Positions 5,646 to 5,800 of a stretch of 5,800 bases of DNA are shown here, in pieces. The stretch's first letter is position 1. The number at the start of each line of letters is the position of its first letter. A program made the translations under genes and the position numbers. The notes beneath the pieces were generated by a model. The model saw only the letters and a list, made by a program, of their open reading frames with translations. It was not told the origin of the DNA and searched no databases. Origin of the DNA: Actinomycetes bacterium (GTDB taxonomy: Bacteria > Actinomycetota > Acidimicrobiia > Acidimicrobiales > RAAP-2). The stretch lies in the NCBI GenBank assembly GCA_021787255.1, contig JAJYMD010000131.1:1-5800 (forward strand). The letters are read 5' to 3'.

Positions 5646-5800
5646 CTACGCCAGTGCTTGCACCTCGACGTGCTGCAGCGAAGCGGCCAGGGAAGCAACG
5701 TCATCGACGTCGGCGGTAAGGATCACAGCCACTGGCAACTGTGCGGCGGTCGCCACCACGAAGGCGTCAATGGCGTTCGTCGAGTCCATCCTGGTCGCCT
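5646..5800 (-). CDS. PIN-domain (VapC-type) toxin, C-terminal 50 residues
   Basis: On the minus strand the frame entering from the right edge reads MDSTNAIDAFVVATAAQLPV, then AVILTADVDDVASLAASLQH and VEVQALA, before TAG at 5648-5646. This is the C-terminal half of a PIN-domain ribonuclease: the helix with the third conserved acidic residue (Asp in NAIDAFVVATA), then the strand and turn with the fourth (LTADVDD), then the last short helix and strand. VapC-type toxins cleave specific RNAs and are held inactive by a cognate antitoxin, normally encoded just upstream; here that would lie beyond the right edge. The N-terminal part with the first two acidic residues is outside the window, so it is unknown whether the gene is intact. 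A PIN protein outside the toxin group cannot be excluded. Confidence 0.8.
   Translation of the reverse strand, partial: ATRMDSTNAIDAFVVATAAQLPVAVILTADVDDVASLAASLQHVEVQALA

Overview
The window is high-GC DNA with actinobacterial features: a deazaflavin (F420)-type oxidoreductase of the PPOX superfamily, a large membrane iron-sulfur protein of the EtfD type found in mycobacteria and relatives, strong GC bias at third codon positions, and a tRNA-Gly without an encoded CCA. This fits Actinomycetota, perhaps an Acidimicrobiia-like lineage, but the sequence alone does not fix the genus.

Layout, left to right. Bases 1-441 (minus) hold the start of a small multi-pass membrane protein that runs off the left edge. 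Bases 442-1036 have no convincing gene but several short tandem repeats. An F420-dependent PPOX-family gene lies at 1037-1495 (plus). It is followed almost at once by an array of 13-bp tandem repeats (1507-1558) ending in a hairpin. A small orphan reading frame (1702-1917, plus) follows. The largest gene, 2160-4304 (minus), encodes a 714-residue membrane-anchored Fe-S protein: a cytochrome-b-like N-terminal membrane part, two 4Fe-4S ferredoxin motifs, and two CCG (cysteine-rich) domains. It most likely passes electrons from an electron-transfer flavoprotein to the quinone pool. Its upstream region is rich in short repeats.

The right third begins with tRNA-Gly(CCC) at 4648-4718. Downstream lies what looks like a scar of mobile DNA: the C-terminal third of an IS66-family transposase broken by an in-frame stop (4928-5269), then a possible decayed gene in three frames (5295-5532). 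At the right edge, on the minus strand, is the C-terminal 50 residues of a PIN-domain (VapC-type) toxin (5646-5800).

The two metabolic genes both concern redox chemistry, but they do not form an operon and are not obviously linked. I see no CRISPR array, phage module or clear new multi-gene system. The most notable items are the 13-bp array, the orphan frame beside it, and the tRNA-adjacent insertion-sequence scar.
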